DNA of 48,081 nt, taken from NCBI GenBank assembly GCA_038230415.1, contig JBBRNH010000038.1:1-48081 (forward strand), in the 5' to 3' direction. The stretch is from JBBRNH01 sp038230415. Its GTDB lineage: Bacteria > Bacteroidota > Bacteroidia > Cytophagales > Spirosomataceae. A program made the position numbers and the translations under genes. Of the stretch, positions 23,542-31,947 are shown in pieces. The notes beneath the pieces were generated by a model. It worked only from the letters and a program-made list of their open reading frames with translations. It was not told the DNA's origin and did not search any database. Numbering within the stretch: position 1 is the first letter of the stretch; each line of letters begins with the position of its first letter.

Positions 23542-25593
23542 ATGGATCAAGACCAATCTGGTATAAATAACGGGCAGCCGGATGAGAGTCAGTCGGCAGG
23601 CCGCACCGATCAGCTAACCAACCGGCCCAACCGCGATCAGAACCGCGACCGCCAGAATAACCCGCGCCCCGACGGTCAACCCGGCCAGCCACAACAGCCC
23701 CGGCGCAATCAGGACGGCCAGTCTTCCCGCGAACCGCGTCCTGACAACCGCAATCCCGACGGGCGGCCTGCCCGCGAACCCCGCCCCGACAATCGCAACC
23801 AGGAGCCTCGGTTTTCCCGCGAAGCCCGTTCTGAAAACCAAAATCAGGACGGTCAGATTCCCCGCGAAGCCCGTTCTGATACCCGTAATCAGGAACCCCG
23901 GCCCAACCGCGAGGGCCGTTCGGAGAATCGCAATCAGGCATCCAAGCCCAACCGCGAAGCCCGTTCGGAGAATCGCAATCAGGGAGAGCAGACTTCGGGA
24001 ACTTCATTGCCGGAACCCAACAGCCCGGAACCGGAAAAGCCCGAAAGTCGGCAGCCAAACCGCCCCGGTGAATCGAGGCCGGAGCGGGACCGGCAGCGTG
24101 AAAACGACCGCAACCGCCAGCGTAACCGCAACTCCGACCGCGAGAATTCTCCGCGTAACGACCGTGATCGTGACCGACCCCGCGACCCCCGGCGCGACGA
24201 TGAGACAGGAGCGCGGCAGACCCGGTCGGACGCGCCCCGGTCAGACGTGACCCGCAACAGTTTGTTTGGCGATGACGACCGTACCGATGACGATCAGCCG
24301 GGAACCCTCGGCCCCGCCCGGCCCGACGATACCGACCGTCCCTTCCGCGATGGTGAGCGGCTCATTATCGGTATTACCCTCGGTGATTATAACGGTATTG
24401 GGCCGGAGGTAATCCTGAAAGCCCTGCAATACAATCAGTTACAGCGAATCTGCACACCCGTTATCTATGGTTCGATACGGGTGCTGAATCGGTATCGAAC
24501 CCTGTTGAACCTCAACGACTGGCACCTGAACGAGATTCAGCACGTGGGGCAGGCGAGCCATAAACTGACCAACGTAATCACCTGCTGGAACGACCAACTA
24601 CCGATACCACTGCCCCAACTGACAGTTCAGGCTCCGGCAGCTACGCCCGAAATAGTGGTTGATACTGAGTCAGTTGACGATACCCTATCTGCCGGGCGTG
24701 ATCCGGTATCGGCACAGGCCGGAGCACCAGCGTCAGACGTAGAAACGGAGGAATCACCAGAAAGCCAAAGCCCCCAGTCTGCATCTTCACAGCCTGAAAC
24801 ACTGCCAAACTACGAAGTGCAACCGGGCAAGATCACGCCCGAAGCGGGCATGGCGGCCTTGGCCTGTCTGCAACGCGCCGTCGACGATTTGCGGGCCGGG
24901 CGGTTAGACGCGCTCGTGACGGCCCCCATCAACAAGCACAATATTCAGTCGGAAGTGTTCAAGTTTCCGGGTCACACTGAGTATCTGACCGATGCCTTCG
25001 GCGCAACGGATAGCCTGATGTTTATGGTCAGCGAGGTCTTGCGGGTGGGTGTGGTAACGGGTCACGTGCCGCTGGGCCGCGTTCGGCAAAACATCAGCCG
25101 CGACAAGATTCACCAGAAATTAGCCCTCATGTCGCAATCGTTGAAGCGGGATTTCGGTATCCGCCGACCCAAAATTGCGGTATTGGGCCTGAACCCACAC
25201 GCGGGCGAAAACGGACTGCTCGGCAACGAAGAAAACGAGATGATTACGCCGTTACTCAACGAACTCCTCAGCCGGGGCCACCTGATCTACGGGCCGTTTC
25301 CGGCAGACGGTTTCTTCGGCACAATGGCCTACAAAAAATATGACGGTGTGCTGGCAATGTACCACGATCAGGGGTTGATTCCGTTCAAAACCATTGCCTT
25401 TGAGGAGGGTGTCAACTTCACGGCGGGCCTGTCTATCGTCAGAACATCGCCCGATCACGGCACTGCCTACGACATTGCCGGTAAAGGTATTGCCGACGAG
25501 ACCTCGATGCTACAAGCCATTTATACCGCCTGCGATGCCGCCCGTAACCGAAAAGAAGCCGCTGAATTAGAGGCTAATGCGCTTAAGAAATAA
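23542..25593 (+). CDS. pdxA: 4-hydroxythreonine-4-phosphate dehydrogenase with long disordered N-terminal extension
   Basis: A 683-residue PdxA. The catalytic part (about residues 271-683) oxidises 4-phosphohydroxy-L-threonine in pyridoxal 5'-phosphate synthesis: GDYNGIGPE near its start and metal ligands H478 (FPGHTEYL), H553 (NPHAGENG) and H608 (YHDQGLIPFK), then SPDHGTAYDIAGKG. Typical PdxA has 330-360 residues. The first 270 residues here are low-complexity, rich in R, D, N, Q, E, P and S; residues 63-152 are six consecutive 15-residue repeats (consensus REARSENRNQ plus five variable). Residues about 364-422 are an extra acidic Ser/Glu/Pro-rich insert. Both look intrinsically disordered. 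A 4-codon mini-ORF (23528-23542) ends in TAATG overlapping the start. No ATG near residue 270 offers a short form. Confidence 0.9.
   Translation: MDQDQSGINNGQPDESQSAGRTDQLTNRPNRDQNRDRQNNPRPDGQPGQPQQPRRNQDGQSSREPRPDNRNPDGRPAREPRPDNRNQEPRFSREARSENQNQDGQIPREARSDTRNQEPRPNREGRSENRNQASKPNREARSENRNQGEQTSGTSLPEPNSPEPEKPESRQPNRPGESRPERDRQRENDRNRQRNRNSDRENSPRNDRDRDRPRDPRRDDETGARQTRSDAPRSDVTRNSLFGDDDRTDDDQPGTLGPARPDDTDRPFRDGERLIIGITLGDYNGIGPEVILKALQYNQLQRICTPVIYGSIRVLNRYRTLLNLNDWHLNEIQHVGQASHKLTNVITCWNDQLPIPLPQLTVQAPAATPEIVVDTESVDDTLSAGRDPVSAQAGAPASDVETEESPESQSPQSASSQPETLPNYEVQPGKITPEAGMAALACLQRAVDDLRAGRLDALVTAPINKHNIQSEVFKFPGHTEYLTDAFGATDSLMFMVSEVLRVGVVTGHVPLGRVRQNISRDKIHQKLALMSQSLKRDFGIRRPKIAVLGLNPHAGENGLLGNEENEMITPLLNELLSRGHLIYGPFPADGFFGTMAYKKYDGVLAMYHDQGLIPFKTIAFEEGVNFTAGLSIVRTSPDHGTAYDIAGKGIADETSMLQAIYTACDAARNRKEAAELEANALKK
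23728..23997 (+). repeat. Six 45-bp in-frame tandem repeats within pdxA
   Basis: Each unit encodes 15 residues starting CGC GAA GCC CGT or a close variant (REAR, REPR or REGR). Units begin at 23728, 23773, 23818, 23863, 23908 and 23953. They are contiguous, without spacers. The more similar later units suggest duplication by slippage or unequal recombination. Confidence 0.9.
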
Positions 25594-25611
25594 ATTTTTA
25601 CCCAAAAAACC

Positions 25612-25646
25612 ATCCGGCGGGGAGACGAAAAATCTTGCGTCTCTAC
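25612..25646. repeat. GAGACG/TTGCGTCTCTAC interspersed repeat
   Basis: CATCCGGCGG, then GAGACGAAAAATCTTGCGTC, matches the right half of the repeat after susD (9840-9874). It lies between pdxA and yicC and could form a hairpin in their common transcript. Confidence 0.6.
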
Positions 25647-25658
25647 GTCTCAAAAAAA

Positions 25659-26549
25659 ATGCTAAAATCAATGACCGGCTTCGGCAATGCAACCGTCGAA
25701 ACGCCCAACCTGACCGTAATGGCAGAAATCAAAACGCTGAACTCCAAGTTCTTAGACATATTTTGCCGCCTGCCCCGGCAGTTTTCCGACAAAGAAATCG
25801 AACTACGCAACCTGCTCACCCAAAACCTCGAACGCGGCAAAGTCGAGTTGTCGGTCAACGTGGCGCGGTCGGCGGGCGAGCGGCCTGCGATGGTCGTAAA
25901 CCGGGCGTTGGTGGCCGGTTATGTCAATGATTTGCAGGAAGCGTCGAAGGCGATGTACCTCCGTTTTTCTGACGACGCGATTATGAAACTCGCCCTGGCC
26001 CAGCCCAATGCGTTCCAGAGCGACACCCAGCCCAACGCCGATGATGTTGCCGCCGACTGGCAAACGGTGCTGGCCGCTGTGAACGAGGCTCTGGTGCGGT
26101 GCAACGAGTTTCGGTTGCAGGAAGGCGCGTCGCTCGATAGCAAACTGACCCAATACATCACCGCCATTGCCGATGGCCTGACCGCCGTTGAAACCCACGA
26201 CGTGCGCCGGATTCCCGCCGTGCGCGAGCGGTTACAGATAACAGTGCAGGAACTCCTCGGCAGCGACGATTTCGACCGGAATCGGTTTGAGCAGGAGTTG
26301 ATTTACTACATCGAAAAATTTGATATTTCGGAAGAAAAAGTCCGACTTAAAAACCACCTCGACTATTTTCAGGAAGTGCTGCACACCGAAGAAGCCAACG
26401 GTAAAAAACTGAATTTTATCGCCCAGGAAATTGGCCGCGAGATCAACACCATCGGCTCAAAAGCCAACGACGCAGCCATTCAGCGCATCGTGGTTGGCAT
26501 GAAAGATGAGTTGGAGAAAATTAAGGAGCAGACGATGAACGTGATTTAA
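25659..26549 (+). CDS. yicC: YicC/YloC family endoribonuclease
   Basis: A 296-residue YicC-family protein. The start at 25659 gives the family N-terminus MLKSMTGFGNATVE; an upstream in-frame ATG lies in the repeat. The central helical part is followed by the conserved C-terminal DUF1732 block: FEQELIYYIEKFDISEEKVR, then LKNHLDYF, GKKLNFIAQEIGREINTIGS and the end IKEQTMNV. YicC proteins are metal-dependent endoribonucleases that in E. coli help degrade the small RNA RyhB. The stop overlaps the next gene's start (TAATG), so the two are translationally linked. Confidence 0.93.
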   Translation: MLKSMTGFGNATVETPNLTVMAEIKTLNSKFLDIFCRLPRQFSDKEIELRNLLTQNLERGKVELSVNVARSAGERPAMVVNRALVAGYVNDLQEASKAMYLRFSDDAIMKLALAQPNAFQSDTQPNADDVAADWQTVLAAVNEALVRCNEFRLQEGASLDSKLTQYITAIADGLTAVETHDVRRIPAVRERLQITVQELLGSDDFDRNRFEQELIYYIEKFDISEEKVRLKNHLDYFQEVLHTEEANGKKLNFIAQEIGREINTIGSKANDAAIQRIVVGMKDELEKIKEQTMNVI

Positions 26550-27184
26550 TGTCCAAACTCCCCCTCGAATTTTACCAAAACCACGACACCCTGACCCTGG
26601 CCCAACGGCTGTTAGGTTGCGAACTCGTGCATAACCACCCCGCCGAAGGCCGCACGGCGGGCATTATTGTGGAGACCGAAGGCTACATCACCGGCGACCC
26701 CGCCTGCCATGCTTACCGCCGACCGACCCCGCGCAACGCGGCCATGTTTGGCCCCGCCGGCACCATTTACGTCTATCAGATTTATAACCATTACCACTGC
26801 ATCAACGTCGTGACCGGGCCGACCGGCGTGGGCGAGGCTGTATTGATTCGGGCCTTGCAACCGACCGATGGTATCGAAATCATGGAAGCCCGGCGCAACG
26901 AAGCGTTCAAAACCGGCTTTGACCGCTACCGTCAAAACACCGTTGATGCCACCACCGCGCCCGGTTTCCGCAACCTCTGTAACGGCCCCGGTAAGCTCGT
27001 GATTAGCTTGGGTATCGTCCGGGCCGACCACAATTTTGGTTCGCTCATCACCGGAGACATATCTATCACTCCACCGATTCTGACTGACTTTGAGATGGTT
27101 ACGACTACGCGCATTGGCATTACGCAGGGAGCCGATTTGCCGTATCGGTACTACGTAAAAGGCAATCGGTTTGTGAGCCGGTAA
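26549..27184 (+). CDS. DNA-3-methyladenine glycosylase (AAG/MPG family)
   Basis: A 211-residue base-excision repair enzyme of the eukaryotic-type AAG family, which removes alkylated purines. Signatures are the catalytic-side IIVETEGYITGDPACHAYR (E and H conserved), TPRNAAMFGPAGTIYVYQIY with the intercalating-loop tyrosine, CINVVTGPTGVGEAVLIRAL, and LCNGPGKLVISLGI. Length is normal (about 200). It begins in the stop codon of yicC (TAATG), an operon of convenience rather than a known pathway. It converges on the AddB-like gene. Confidence 0.93.
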   Translation: MSKLPLEFYQNHDTLTLAQRLLGCELVHNHPAEGRTAGIIVETEGYITGDPACHAYRRPTPRNAAMFGPAGTIYVYQIYNHYHCINVVTGPTGVGEAVLIRALQPTDGIEIMEARRNEAFKTGFDRYRQNTVDATTAPGFRNLCNGPGKLVISLGIVRADHNFGSLITGDISITPPILTDFEMVTTTRIGITQGADLPYRYYVKGNRFVSR

Positions 27185-27187
27185 GCC

Positions 27188-27270
27188 ATGTATGAGGTAT
27201 GATGTATAATGTATGGCAGGTGACGAGTGGTTACTATTTTATCACACATCATATATGATACATCATATAT
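27188..27270. repeat. AT-rich imperfect inverted repeat between convergent genes
   Basis: ATGTATGAGGTATGATGTAT at 27188 onward and CATCATATATGATACATCAT at 27247 onward are imperfect complements. It is probably a small interspersed repeat and may help termination of both convergent genes. Confidence 0.45.
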
Positions 27271-27276
27271 CCCTTC

Positions 27277-30200
27277 TCATCGTCCGCAGATGCCGGTGTA
27301 GGGGCAGTATTTGCAGGTTTCGATAGCGTCGGTTTTGCGGAACGGCTCGGCTGGGTCCAATAAACGCCGGACTAAATCACCCAGAATTTGCTCGGTTTGG
27401 GTCACATAATCGGCCTCGCTGCCTTCGCCAAAACTAATCGGGTTCTCTTTCAGGCTGGCTTTCACGTCCCGAAACGAATAAAATCCCGCCGTAACGGGTA
27501 GTTGGTGGGGGTTGAGGTCGGTGCCGGTCAGAAACAGGTATTTATAGAGCCACAACTGCCGGGCTTTCCCCCATTTGCTGCCCCCTTCGGCCAATAGCTG
27601 CTGCCGGGCATCGGTGCCGGATTTAGTACCGGGCAGATCAACCTTACCCGTTTTGTAGTCCACAATCCTGATTTTGCCGTTGTACCGCTCGATCCGGTCA
27701 ATCTTACCGGCAATTTTTACGGGTAGAATTTCACCCGAATCGAGTAGCACGTTGATGGTCGTTTCGAGTTTTTGCTCCGTGCCGAGAACCGTCAGGTCAA
27801 TCAGAGTGGCTTGTTGCCGCTGAAAATCGAGCATGAGCCGCCGGGCCACGTCATACAGCATCAGGTTGATGCCCGATTCCATCACGCGGCCCTTCATCAC
27901 GTCTTTGAATGTACTTTCCAGAACGGCCTTAACGATCTCCTCGTCAACGGGTTGGCCTTGCAGATGGTAATTGATGTCGAGGGTTTCGAGGGTTTTGTGG
28001 AGCCAATCGCCAAACTCACGCGACCCCATTTTTTCTTCTACCTCTTCTTCTTCGCTGATGCCCACCACGCGGCTGAAATAATAACTCAGCGAGCAATCTA
28101 CAAACTGATTCAGGGCCGTTGGATACAAGCCTTTTTGGGTCAGCGTCCGCCGAATCCGATCCTGAATATCGGGCGTTTTAGCCACCGTCCATTCGCCTTT
28201 GTCGGGCACAATCTCGTTGGGTTTGCCGAAGCGCACGGTTGGATAACTGACCGTGATGTTGCCCCGCGACCGGGGGATGAGTTCATGTTCGATCTGGCGG
28301 ATAAACCGGCTGGGTTCTCCTTTGCCGGGGCCATATGCATTGGGCGAAGTGGTATAAATCAGCGTAATATCAGAAGCCCGTTGCAGCAGCCGGTAAAAGT
28401 GGTAGGCCATCACGGCTTCCTGATCGCGGTAGGTGGGCAGGCCCAGTTCGATGGCTATGTCAAAGGGAATCAATGAGTTAAGCCGACGGGTTTGGGGCAG
28501 GGTGCCTTCGTTGGCCGAGAGAATTATCACCCGGTCGAAGTCAATGGCCCGCGTTTCGAGCATCCCCATCACCTGCAATTGGCTGTTGCCCTCGCTGGTA
28601 AACGGAATGGTGGTTTGCCGGATAAGTTCGTACAGAAACTGCCGGAAACTCCGCAGCGTCACCGGGGGCGCGTCAGCAATCTGGCGTTGCTTCTCAATCG
28701 TGGTTTCGAGTTGTTGCAGGAGTGTGAAAAACAAATACAGATACTCGGTTTCGATGGCATCCTGCGTGGCCCGGTACACATCGCGCAGGAGTTCGATGAG
28801 TTTGTACAGCGACCGGATGGCTACGGTCGGGTCGTCGGTGGGCCAGCGTTGAAAAATCGTGGTCAGCAGTTCATCGTGTTGGCAGAGTTCGGCTAAGTCA
28901 CGCTCGGCGAGGTAGGCCCATTGCCGGGTCAGAATCGTTTCCTGAATCCAGCCCAACAGCGGATGTTCTATACCGTATTCGTCGTCTTCGGGCCGCGAGA
29001 GCAGGTTTCTGACCCGTTCGTACTGCTGTAAAAAGGGGTGATTTAGGGCCTTCACGACGTGCCGGTGGTGAAATTTCGGGATTTTCAGGTCGCGTCCATC
29101 ACGGGTTCTGAACTCGTGCATCGTCCGCTGCATCTCAAAAACCGTATCCACGAGCGTAAACAGCAATGAACTCCGCAGCGACAGGCCCATCGTTACGTTC
29201 AGTTCCGTCACCGATTCATCGAGCGCGTAGAGCATCGGCACCAGCAGGGTTTCGTCGGCCAGGATGATGGCGGTTTTTTTGTGGGGGGAGGAAAGGGAGG
29301 AAAGAGAAGAAGGGGACGAAGGGGGCTGGCCTTGGCCTTGTCCCCTTTCTCCCTCTTGTCCCCTTCGTCCCTCTCCTCCCCTTTCTCCTTCCTCCTTGCA
29401 AATCTTTCCCGCTACTTTTGTTTGCATACTGGCGTTGGGAACGCCGATGATGCGGATGGTTTTGGGCGTTCTGGTCAACTCGTTACCGATGCGCTGGCGG
29501 TCGTTTTTACCGAAAAGCCAGCCATCGTCGCGGTATTTGCGGAGAAACTGCCCGGCCTCCTGCTTCGGGTCGTCTAAATAATAGGCATCGGCATCCCAGA
29601 GCATCTCGCCTTTGTCGGCCTCAACGAGGGTGCGGAGCATTTTTTCTTCGGCCCGGCTCAGGGCGTTGAACCCCACAAAATACAGTTTTTCGTAAGCCGG
29701 ATTATCGCGCACGAGCGTCTCCACGTTTTCGGCCAACCGGCGGTAGGCCATTCCCCGGTAAGCTAAGCCCTGTTCTTCGAGCCGCAGGTGCAGGGCGTGG
29801 TAGGCCATGTTGAGGTTCTCGAAAAGCTGAAAATACCGCGCTGTCCCCGCCGTTTCAACAAGGGGTTTGGCGGCTTTGGGCAAATCCAGATTCCAGCGTT
29901 CGAGGGTTTTGGCCGCCGAGAGGTAGCTAAACAGTTCGTGTGGTTCGAGCAGATACTGGTCAATCCGGTCAAAATCGGCCAGCAGCACCGAGGCCCAGCC
30001 GATAAACTGCTCAAACTCTACGTTGGGGTCAATCTGCCGGAACACCTCGAAGGTCTCAAACAGCAAACTCACCGAGTCAATCAGTTGTAAACCGGATGCC
30101 TGCGTAATAAAATCATCAACGGCGATGGTGTGCGGGGCCAGAAACGGCACCTCAGAATGGTGGGCAATGGCCTGCTTAAAGAGCGAAACACCCCGGCGCG

Positions 30201-30285
30201 TGGGCAGGATTACCCAAACATCGTCGAGCGCGATGCCATGATTAGCAAAGATATGACTGGCCGATTGATCGAGAAAGGTGTTCAT
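27277..30285 (-). CDS. AddB-like PD-(D/E)XK nuclease/inactive helicase
   Basis: A 1,002-residue protein of the AddB/RexB-like group used in recombinational repair of double-strand breaks. I chose ATG 30285 (MNTFLDQSASHIF), directly after a promoter element. The N-terminus has the degenerate nucleotide-binding-like VILPTRRGVSLFKQ. The C-terminal nuclease shows KIAGKIDRIERYNGKIRIVD followed by YKTG (D...D-x-K) and an iron-sulfur cluster set: a Cys in NQFVDCSLSYYFSRV and CKYCPYTGIC at the end. No addA is in the window. Residues about 298-338 (EEGERGGEGRRGQEGERGQG onward, then Ser/Pro-rich) are a low-complexity insertion encoded by an inverted-repeat DNA segment. Confidence 0.85.
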   Translation of the reverse strand: MNTFLDQSASHIFANHGIALDDVWVILPTRRGVSLFKQAIAHHSEVPFLAPHTIAVDDFITQASGLQLIDSVSLLFETFEVFRQIDPNVEFEQFIGWASVLLADFDRIDQYLLEPHELFSYLSAAKTLERWNLDLPKAAKPLVETAGTARYFQLFENLNMAYHALHLRLEEQGLAYRGMAYRRLAENVETLVRDNPAYEKLYFVGFNALSRAEEKMLRTLVEADKGEMLWDADAYYLDDPKQEAGQFLRKYRDDGWLFGKNDRQRIGNELTRTPKTIRIIGVPNASMQTKVAGKICKEEGERGGEGRRGQEGERGQGQGQPPSSPSSLSSLSSPHKKTAIILADETLLVPMLYALDESVTELNVTMGLSLRSSLLFTLVDTVFEMQRTMHEFRTRDGRDLKIPKFHHRHVVKALNHPFLQQYERVRNLLSRPEDDEYGIEHPLLGWIQETILTRQWAYLAERDLAELCQHDELLTTIFQRWPTDDPTVAIRSLYKLIELLRDVYRATQDAIETEYLYLFFTLLQQLETTIEKQRQIADAPPVTLRSFRQFLYELIRQTTIPFTSEGNSQLQVMGMLETRAIDFDRVIILSANEGTLPQTRRLNSLIPFDIAIELGLPTYRDQEAVMAYHFYRLLQRASDITLIYTTSPNAYGPGKGEPSRFIRQIEHELIPRSRGNITVSYPTVRFGKPNEIVPDKGEWTVAKTPDIQDRIRRTLTQKGLYPTALNQFVDCSLSYYFSRVVGISEEEEVEEKMGSREFGDWLHKTLETLDINYHLQGQPVDEEIVKAVLESTFKDVMKGRVMESGINLMLYDVARRLMLDFQRQQATLIDLTVLGTEQKLETTINVLLDSGEILPVKIAGKIDRIERYNGKIRIVDYKTGKVDLPGTKSGTDARQQLLAEGGSKWGKARQLWLYKYLFLTGTDLNPHQLPVTAGFYSFRDVKASLKENPISFGEGSEADYVTQTEQILGDLVRRLLDPAEPFRKTDAIETCKYCPYTGICGR
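29281..29400. repeat. Purine/pyrimidine-rich inverted repeat inserted in frame in the AddB-like gene
   Basis: A GGA/GAA-rich plus-strand arm (29281-29326) faces a CTT/CCT-rich arm (29342-29395). A shared core, GGGACGAAGGGG at 29313-29324, is matched by its complement at 29360-29371. It resembles an intergenic repeat that landed in coding sequence without breaking the frame. Confidence 0.65.
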
Positions 30286-30288
30286 AAA

Positions 30289-30296
30289 CAAAGATA
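30289..30296 (-). promoter_or_regulatory. -7 promoter element of the AddB-like gene (TATCTTTG)
   Basis: On the minus strand TATCTTTG matches TAnnTTTG and ends three bases before the ATG at 30285, so the transcript should be leaderless. No clear -33 box. Confidence 0.5.
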
Positions 30297-30396
30297 CCAC
30301 TCAGGCCGCAGTTTATTCTGGCCTGGTAAAAACAGTCAGGATAAACTATTTTTGACCTACGGAATAACCGTTGGTAATGTCTAAACCAATAATTGT

Positions 30397-30759
30397 ATGA
30401 CCATTCAAGAAATCGCCGAAGGGTTGGTTGGGCTTTGCCGCGAAGGCAAGTTTCAGCAGGCACAAGAACTATATTACGCCGATGATGCCATCAGCGTCGA
30501 ACCCGAAAACACGCCCACGCCATTGGTAAACGGGCTGGCAGCCATTATCCAGAAAGGAGACCACTTTCAGCAGGCGTTTACCTTTCATGGCAATACCGTT
30601 TCTGACCCGCTTATAGCAGGCAACTACTTCACCGTACATTTAGTGTCAGATGTTACGCAAAACGAGTCAGGCCATCGGATGCTGCTCGACGAACTGGTAG
30701 TTTATCGGGTTCGGAATGGCAAAGTGATTAGCGAGCAGTTTTTCTACGAAGGCCAATGA
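30397..30759 (+). CDS. SnoaL-like (NTF2 fold) domain protein
   Basis: A 120-residue cytoplasmic NTF2-fold protein: N-terminal helices (IAEGLVGLCREGKFQQAQELYY), ADDAISVEPENTP, then a sheet with FTVHLVSDVTQNESGHRMLLDELVVYRVRNGKVISEQFFY. The family is used by many unrelated small enzymes and binding proteins, so the ligand cannot be named. Its last codon overlaps the next gene (ATGA), indicating cotranscription and possibly a shared redox or detoxification task with that dehydrogenase. Confidence 0.75.
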   Translation: MTIQEIAEGLVGLCREGKFQQAQELYYADDAISVEPENTPTPLVNGLAAIIQKGDHFQQAFTFHGNTVSDPLIAGNYFTVHLVSDVTQNESGHRMLLDELVVYRVRNGKVISEQFFYEGQ

Positions 30760-31373
30760 ACATCGCCATTATCGGCACCGGCAACGTGGGCGCAGCCTTA
30801 GCCGAAGCCTGGGCGCGGGCGGGGCATCGTATCCGGCTCGGTGTGCGCGACTTAGACAGCTTTAAAGGCAAAGCCGAGCTTGAGGCTTTGCCGAACGTCA
30901 GTACCTACTCCATTGCCGATGCTGTTGCCGGAGCCGAAGTAATCCTGATTGCCGCCGTGCCGCAGGCCACCCGCGACATTGCCGATGCCCTCGGCGACGT
31001 GAGCCAACACGTGATTATTGATGCCATGAACGGCGTTCGCTACAAACCAGAGCCGTTTCAGGACACTACCGAAGCACTGCGCCACTGGACCAACTGCCCG
31101 CACGTGGTGAAGTGCTTCAACAGCACCGGCTTTGAGAACATGAAAAATCCGGTGTATGATGGCGTTGCGATTGATATGTTTATGGCGGGCAACAGCGCAC
31201 CGGGCAAAGCAGCCGCCCGGCAGTTGGCCTTAGACGCTGGCTTTGCCAACTGTTATGATTTTGGCGGAGACGACCGGGTTCTGCTACTCGAACAGTTTGC
31301 CTTTGCCTGGATTAACCTCGCCATCATGCAGGGACACGGGCGCGGCATGGCCTTTAAGGTATTGATGCGGTAG
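30756..31373 (+). CDS. NADP oxidoreductase, coenzyme F420-dependent reductase-like
   Basis: A 205-residue Rossmann-fold protein. The nucleotide-binding loop is MNIAIIGTGNVGAALAEAWA, with GHRIRLGVRD where an Arg after the second strand suggests NADP. The segment AEVILIAAVPQATRDIADAL and NCPHVVKCFNSTGFENMKNP match the F420-dependent NADP reductase-like family (PF03807). Bacteroidota are not known to make F420, so the real substrate is probably different. It starts with an ATGA overlap with the SnoaL gene. Confidence 0.8.
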   Translation: MNIAIIGTGNVGAALAEAWARAGHRIRLGVRDLDSFKGKAELEALPNVSTYSIADAVAGAEVILIAAVPQATRDIADALGDVSQHVIIDAMNGVRYKPEPFQDTTEALRHWTNCPHVVKCFNSTGFENMKNPVYDGVAIDMFMAGNSAPGKAAARQLALDAGFANCYDFGGDDRVLLLEQFAFAWINLAIMQGHGRGMAFKVLMR

Positions 31374-31444
31374 GTCTTTTTTGGGGCGGCTGTTTTTCGT
31401 TCCTTTGCAGAAGCAGTCTCCCCCGCTTTTTATTCTTGTTCGGT

Positions 31445-31798
31445 ATGGTATCGGTTCATCGCGGAATCGTGGTCTCATTGCTCGTTGCCATTGCTCTGCT
31501 CATGGTGGGGGTGATGGCTCTGCTCTGGGTATCGCACAGCCGCGACCAACGCTACCAAAATGAACTCCAGGACGTTCGGCGCGAACTCGTCGCCAAAGAA
31601 AATGAACTTCGTGAACTCCGGCGGCAACTGCGCCAGTTTCCCGGCCCGGCCACGCCTTCGGACGCAATCAAGCCTGTTCCAACAAAGCCGCCCCAGCCAG
31701 CATTGCCCGCTAAAACCGGCACGACCGACGATGGCTGGAGTTGGCAGGCACCCCCAAAAGTGGGAAAGAACCGGCCCGAAGTTGCTACATCTCGCTAA
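31445..31798 (+). CDS. Small membrane-anchored coiled-coil protein
   Basis: A 117-residue protein with one N-terminal membrane span (IVVSLLVAIALLMVGVMALL), a short coiled coil (NELQDVRRELVAKENELREL to about residue 63) and a proline-rich tail. I do not recognise a family. The ATG at 31445 was chosen because it lies just before the membrane span. The topology, with an N-terminal anchor and a coiled coil outside the membrane, resembles small envelope or division factors such as FtsL/FtsB, but there is no specific evidence for that. Confidence 0.5.
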   Translation: MVSVHRGIVVSLLVAIALLMVGVMALLWVSHSRDQRYQNELQDVRRELVAKENELRELRRQLRQFPGPATPSDAIKPVPTKPPQPALPAKTGTTDDGWSWQAPPKVGKNRPEVATSR

Positions 31799-31947
31799 GA
31801 AGGCCGATTCTGCCCATTTTTTGATCGCCCACCCCGACGAGGTAAGTTGTAAAACCGGGGGGACCGGCATTGCGCTGAAAACTGATTTTTTAGCGAAAAT
31901 ATAGGCTGGCATTCAGAACCGGATGCAATCATTTCGGTTGAAAGCCG

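Noticed and set aside
23728..23997. CRISPR-like array
   Set aside because: The 45-bp units are contiguous, diverged and in frame with pdxA; there are no spacers and no cas genes.
23495..24058. N-terminal extension of the hydroxyacid dehydrogenase to 503 residues
   Set aside because: The added residues are exactly antisense to the low-complexity pdxA repeats and show no domain; the family start MNQILIADEM at 23494 is clear.
29413..29420. Plus-strand TACTTTTG promoter element
   Set aside because: It lies antisense inside the AddB-like gene at the edge of an inserted repeat, with no plus-strand gene following.
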